Positions 7,890-9,999 of a stretch of DNA of 9,999 nt are shown piece by piece. Position 1 is the stretch's first letter, and each line of letters starts with the position of its first letter. Made by a program: the position numbers and the translations under genes. Origin of the DNA: JAWWBG01 sp033721095 (GTDB lineage Bacteria > Actinomycetota > Nitriliruptoria > Nitriliruptorales > Nitriliruptoraceae); assembly GCA_033721095.1 (NCBI GenBank), contig JAWWBG010000084.1:1-9999 (forward strand), in the 5' to 3' direction. A model generated the notes under the pieces. It ran no database searches, was not told the DNA's origin, and saw nothing but the letters and a program-made list of their open reading frames with translations.

Positions 7890-7907
7890 CCGGCAGTGAA
7901 CTGCCGG
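7890..7907. terminator. short hairpin between convergent hflX and lexA
   Basis: CCGGCAG (7890-7896) and CTGCCGG (7901-7907) form a perfect 7-bp stem with a TGAA tetraloop. It lies between the hflX stop (7880-7882) and the lexA stop (7910-7912), so it could serve both strands. There is no T-tract on either side, as is frequent in high-GC genomes, so termination efficiency is uncertain. Confidence 0.55.
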
Positions 7908-7909
7908 AC

Positions 7910-8554
7910 TCAGTGGATGCTGCGCAGGACCGACACGACCTTGCCCATGATGTTGGCCTCCGAGCCCGTCCCGATGGCGATCGGTTCGTAGTGCTCGTTG
8001 GCCGGATCCAGGAAGATCTGGCCCTGCCGGTCGCGACGGAAGAACTTCACGGTCGCCTCGCCATCGATGAGGGCGGCACACATCTCGCCCTGTTCGACCA
8101 TGGCCTGCTCCCGGATGACGACGAGATCGCCGTCGAGCACACCCGCCTCGATCATGGAGTCGCCGCGTACCCGCAACAGGAACAGCGTGCCCTCGCCGAC
8201 CAGCTCGCGGGGGAGCGGGTAGACGGTCTCGACGCGCTCGTCCGCGAGGATCGGCGCGCCCGCGGCGATCTCTCCGACCAACGGGACGTTCCTGGCCGAC
8301 TCCGGGCGGACGGTGATGTCGGTCTCGGGATCCTTGGCCATCTCCATGGCACGGGGCTTGGCCGCGTCCCGACGCAGGTACCCCTTCTGCTCGAGGGTGG
8401 CGAGCTGCGCGTGGACGCTCGAGGTCGACCGCAGGCCGACGGCCTGGCCGATCTCGCGGACCGAGGGCGGGTAGCCGTACTCCTCGAGGTGGTCGTTGAC
8501 CACGTCGAGGATGGCACGCTGGCGGTCGGTCAGGTCAATGTCGGCTGGGGCCAC
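7910..8554 (-). CDS. lexA: LexA, SOS transcriptional repressor
   Basis: LexA binds SOS boxes as a dimer and cleaves itself when RecA filaments form on damaged DNA. The product has 214 residues. The N-terminal winged helix-turn-helix spans about 8-70 (LTDRQRAILDVVNDHLEEYGYPPSVREIGQAVG...STSSVHAQL). The cleavage site is Ala98-Gly99 in GEIAAGAP. The catalytic Ser133 lies in GDSMIEAGVLDGD and Lys170 in ATVKFF, so auto-proteolysis should be intact. The start is GTG at 8554, with GAGGGAG (plus-strand complement at 8562-8568) seven bases upstream. It is transcribed away from the LysM gene and converges on hflX. LexA boxes over its candidate promoter predict autoregulation. Confidence 0.97.
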   Translation of the reverse strand: MAPADIDLTDRQRAILDVVNDHLEEYGYPPSVREIGQAVGLRSTSSVHAQLATLEQKGYLRRDAAKPRAMEMAKDPETDITVRPESARNVPLVGEIAAGAPILADERVETVYPLPRELVGEGTLFLLRVRGDSMIEAGVLDGDLVVIREQAMVEQGEMCAALIDGEATVKFFRRDRQGQIFLDPANEHYEPIAIGTGSEANIMGKVVSVLRSIH

Positions 8555-8643
8555 GGCGCTGCTCCCTCATCGGCGATCAGGCGCGGATTCGCCACCGTGT
8601 TCGGCAACGAGCGTTCCCATCAGCCGCGTGGCACGACGGGAAA

Positions 8644-8657
8644 CGAACGCCTGTTCG
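8644..8657. promoter_or_regulatory. LexA box at the lexA transcription start
   Basis: CGAACGCCTGTTCG carries perfect GAAC-N4-GTTC; with one more base each side the arms reach 6 bp (ACGAAC/GTTCGT). It lies just downstream of the lexA -10 (8668-8673), so bound LexA would cover the predicted start and give autorepression. Confidence 0.85.
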
Positions 8658-8667
8658 TGTGATGGGC

Positions 8668-8696
8668 ACCTTACCGACGGCGCGAGGGCAAGGCAA
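8668..8696 (-). promoter_or_regulatory. candidate lexA promoter
   Basis: On the reverse strand TTGCCT (8691-8696) is followed after 17 bp by TAAGGT (8668-8673, TAnnnT type). Transcription would start near 8660-8661. One LexA box sits at the start site and a weaker one overlaps the -35, so both ends of the promoter are covered. Confidence 0.6.
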
Positions 8697-8707
8697 ACAT
8701 CTGTTCG
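8694..8707. promoter_or_regulatory. degenerate LexA box overlapping the lexA -35
   Basis: CAAACATCTGTTCG fits GAAC-N4-GTTC with one mismatch (AAAC for GAAC). It overlaps the lexA -35 hexamer and lies between the two divergent promoters, so it may be a weaker operator acting on both. Confidence 0.5.
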
Positions 8708-8715
8708 ATGTGGGC

Positions 8716-8744
8716 TTGCAATCGAACAGGTGTTCTGCTTCACT
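8716..8744 (+). promoter_or_regulatory. candidate promoter of the LysM gene
   Basis: TTGCAA (8716-8721) and, after a 17-bp spacer, TTCACT (8739-8744) form a plausible pair, the -10 being weak. One LexA box fills the spacer and another covers the predicted start near 8751. Placement of boxes supports the call more than the hexamers do. The leader would be about 68 nt. Confidence 0.45.
8723..8736. promoter_or_regulatory. LexA box in the spacer of the LysM promoter
   Basis: CGAACAGGTGTTCT has intact GAAC-N4-GTTC. It shares 13 identical bases with the box at 8746-8759, from which it is offset by 23 bp, about two helical turns. Its position between -35 and -10 mirrors the recA box. Confidence 0.8.
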
Positions 8745-8745
8745 G

Positions 8746-8759
8746 CGAACAGGTGTTCG
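8746..8759. promoter_or_regulatory. LexA box at the LysM gene start site
   Basis: CGAACAGGTGTTCG has intact GAAC-N4-GTTC and perfect 5-bp arms. It is a near duplicate of the box 23 bp upstream and would block initiation or early elongation of the LysM gene. Confidence 0.8.
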
Positions 8760-8818
8760 GGTGTCACACCGACCCGGTTGGATGCCACGAGCACACCGAG
8801 ACCACGAGCGACACGACC

Positions 8819-9136
8819 ATGAACCACCACTCGGGCCGACTCCCGAAGGGCGTCTACTGGCGACGCCGACTGTTCGTGCTCATGCTCGTCGTGGTGGCCC
8901 TGCTGTCGATCGGGGCGATCATCGGCGGGGGAGGCGCGACCGCCGAAGCCGGCCTCGCATCCGAGGTCGCGGGGCAAGCCGTCCTGCGACCCGGTGACAC
9001 GCTGTGGGAGCTCGCGGCCGAGACGGCTCCCGACGGCATCTCGGTCCACCAACAACTTCGTGCCATCCAGGACCTGAACGGACTCCGCTCGGATCAGGTC
9101 CCGGCGTGGACGATCGTGCTCCTGCCCGGCTGGTGA
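8819..9136 (+). CDS. SOS-controlled membrane LysM protein, YneA/DivS/ChiZ-like division suppressor
   Basis: The 105-residue product has a basic N-terminus (GRLPKGVYWRRR), one transmembrane segment (about 18-36, LFVLMLVVVALLSIGAIIG) and an outward LysM domain (about 55-103, VLRPGDTLWELAAETAP...AIQDLNGLRSDQV...IVLLPGW). Size and layout match Bacillus YneA. The place divergent from lexA matches Corynebacterium DivS and mycobacterial Rv2719c/ChiZ, all damage-induced proteins that delay cell division. LysM would bind peptidoglycan, perhaps at the septum. No hydrolase domain is visible. ATG 8819 was chosen because earlier in-frame starts (8708, 8753) fall within or before the LexA boxes and would place the promoter inside the gene. 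The Shine-Dalgarno is poor. LexA boxes upstream predict strong SOS induction. The exact role is inferred from family and context. Confidence 0.85.
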   Translation: MNHHSGRLPKGVYWRRRLFVLMLVVVALLSIGAIIGGGGATAEAGLASEVAGQAVLRPGDTLWELAAETAPDGISVHQQLRAIQDLNGLRSDQVPAWTIVLLPGW

Positions 9137-9198
9137 CGCCGGCCGGCTGAGCGCGAACGTGCGTGCCCATCCGCCGGGAGCGCACACCCGTCGGCCGC

Positions 9199-9229
9199 CC
9201 CGCCCGGCCTGGTGACCTCGCCGGGCGGG
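9199..9229 (+). terminator. all-GC hairpin after the LysM gene
   Basis: CCCGCCCGGC (9199-9208) and GCCGGGCGGG (9220-9229) form a perfect 10-bp stem with an 11-nt loop, 62 nt after the LysM stop. No T-run follows. It probably ends LysM transcription and insulates the b561 gene. I see nothing else clear in the 187 nt between these genes except a Shine-Dalgarno at 9314-9318. Confidence 0.6.
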
Positions 9230-9323
9230 CCGGTCCGACACCCAACGGCCCTGCGATGGTGGTCCATCCGGCCACCGCGACCGTCGCTCACGTCCGGCAT
9301 GCTCGCGTCCGTCAGGAGCAGCC

Positions 9324-9884
9324 ATGGCGGCACACGTCTCCGACGAGCCGAGCTACGGCCTCGTCGCCCGCACGCTCCACTGGGTCATGTTCCTGGCCCT
9401 CGTCGCCCAGTTCCTCCTCGGCTGGTCCATCGAGCGTGCCGACGGTTTGCTCGAGGGCCTCGTGGATCGATGGCTCGGCGGTGAACAGGACCTGCTCGTC
9501 GTGGCACACGCGGCCCTGGGTGCCGCCATCATCGTGCTCGCCCTCGTCCGGCTCGGCTGGCGGCGCTTCCACGGCCTGCCGCCGTGGGCCGCCGGCCTGT
9601 CGGCGTTCGAGCGGCGGCTGGCGAGCACGGTCGAGCGGGTGCTGTACACGCTCATGTTCGCCATCCCGGTCAGTGGTCTTGCGCTCCTGTTCGGCTCCGG
9701 TGAGGACTGGGACCTTGGCGACCGACGGTGGGAGGCGCCGCTGGAGCTCGCGGACGACGAGGTCCTGTTGGCGGTGCACATCGCCACGCACGTGATCTTC
9801 TTCGTCACGCTCGCCCTGCACGTGGGCCTGGTGCTGAAGCACCAGCTGATCGACCGCGACCGGCTCCTGCGCCGCATGCTGTGA
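9324..9884 (+). CDS. cytochrome b561-family membrane protein
   Basis: This 186-residue protein resembles the bacterial cytochrome b561 (CybB) family, di-heme b membrane proteins that shuttle electrons, for example superoxide or quinol oxidation. Four hydrophobic segments lie at about 16-34, 57-77, 107-124 and 148-171. Candidate heme ligands are H19 (TLHW), H62 (VAHAALG), H152/H156 (VHIATH) and H166 (ALHVGLVLKH). The ending LKHQLIDRDRLLRRML is characteristic of the family. ATG 9324 has AGGAG (9314-9318) five bases upstream. It lies between the LysM gene and nrdR, converging on nrdR with a 10-nt gap, so it does not share a transcript with nrdR. Its electron donor and acceptor cannot be told from the sequence. 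Confidence 0.88.
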   Translation: MAAHVSDEPSYGLVARTLHWVMFLALVAQFLLGWSIERADGLLEGLVDRWLGGEQDLLVVAHAALGAAIIVLALVRLGWRRFHGLPPWAAGLSAFERRLASTVERVLYTLMFAIPVSGLALLFGSGEDWDLGDRRWEAPLELADDEVLLAVHIATHVIFFVTLALHVGLVLKHQLIDRDRLLRRML

Positions 9885-9894
9885 GGCCCGCGGC

Positions 9895-9999
9895 TCACGC
9901 GCCCGTCTTGGGTGGCGCCTCCTTGCGGAGGACCAGCAGCTCCTGCTCGAAGTCTTCCGGTCCCTGGAAACCCTTGTAGACCGACGCGAAGCGCATGTA
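9895..9999 (-). CDS. nrdR: NrdR, ribonucleotide reductase repressor (C-terminal 34 residues)
   Basis: NrdR is a zinc-ribbon/ATP-cone repressor that senses (d)ATP and controls ribonucleotide reductase genes. Only the end of the gene is in the window: reading leftwards from 9999 the frame gives YMRFASVYKGFQGPEDFEQEL, then LLVLRKEAPPKTGA and a stop at 9895-9897. The (V)AYxRFASVYxxFxxxxDF segment is diagnostic of the ATP-cone end of NrdR. The N-terminal zinc ribbon and the start lie beyond the window. The gene converges on the b561 gene. nrdR next to lexA and a LysM division suppressor is the usual actinobacterial order, which supports the call. Confidence 0.92.
   Translation of the reverse strand, partial: YMRFASVYKGFQGPEDFEQELLVLRKEAPPKTGA

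Noticed and set aside
8605..8616. CAACGAGCGTTC as a fifth LexA box nearer lexA
   Set aside because: It has one arm mismatch and lacks the flanking symmetry of the other boxes. It is downstream of the likely start and was left out as too weak.
9163..9323. Open frame between the LysM and b561 genes
   Set aside because: It continues out of frame through the b561 gene, has Arg/Pro-rich composition and no ribosome site. The stretch contains a hairpin and looks non-coding.
9881..9898. GTGAG/CTCAC hairpin joining the stops of the b561 gene and nrdR as a terminator
   Set aside because: It has only five pairs and no T-tract, and it is built mostly from the two stop codons; not strong enough to call.

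Overview
This window is very GC-rich (about 70% by eye). It carries a gene order typical of Actinobacteria: recA-recX, miaB, an extradiol-dioxygenase-like gene, miaA, dapF, hflX, then lexA (reverse), a LysM cell-division-suppressor-like gene, and the end of nrdR (reverse). In Mycobacterium and Corynebacterium the same block holds recA/recX ... miaB-Rv2728c-miaA-dapF-hflX ... lexA-chiZ/divS-nrdR. Here it is compacted into 10 kb. LexA boxes of the GAAC-N4-GTTC type support an actinobacterial (or Gram-positive) host. The compaction suggests a deep-branching, high-GC actinobacterium (Nitriliruptoria-like is a guess). I see no mobile element, CRISPR, tRNA or rRNA.

Layout. 1-305: G-rich non-coding DNA, then a recA promoter with a LexA box in its spacer. 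306-2143: recA and recX, overlapping by 4 nt (SOS recombinase and its modulator). 2159-2201: a perfect 12-bp inverted repeat around a -10-like hexamer. 2211-5561: a tight forward cluster of a 93-residue membrane protein, miaB, a degenerate LigB-like protein and miaA. MiaA and MiaB catalyse successive steps of ms2i6A37 tRNA modification. 5616-7882: dapF (lysine/peptidoglycan precursor) and hflX (ribosome-associated GTPase), overlapping by 4 nt. 7890-7907: a short hairpin between the convergent hflX and lexA stops. 7910-8554 (reverse): lexA. 8555-8818: a divergent control region with four LexA-box-like palindromes laid over two candidate promoters. 8819-9136: a 105-residue TM+LysM protein resembling YneA/DivS/ChiZ. 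9199-9229: an all-GC hairpin. 9324-9884: a cytochrome b561-family protein. 9895-9999 (reverse, partial): the C-terminus of nrdR.

How it works together. Core SOS parts sit in one stretch: sensor/co-protease (RecA), RecA modulator (RecX), repressor (LexA) and a probable SOS-induced division brake (LysM protein), with NrdR (dNTP supply) at the edge. Housekeeping tRNA modification, dapF and hflX lie between. Most of the window is conserved core genome. I do not see a convincing wholly new system. The points most worth a second look are the four-box lexA/LysM control region, the inverted repeat before the small membrane gene, the metal-ligand-poor LigB-like protein, and the b561 gene placed between the LysM gene and nrdR.
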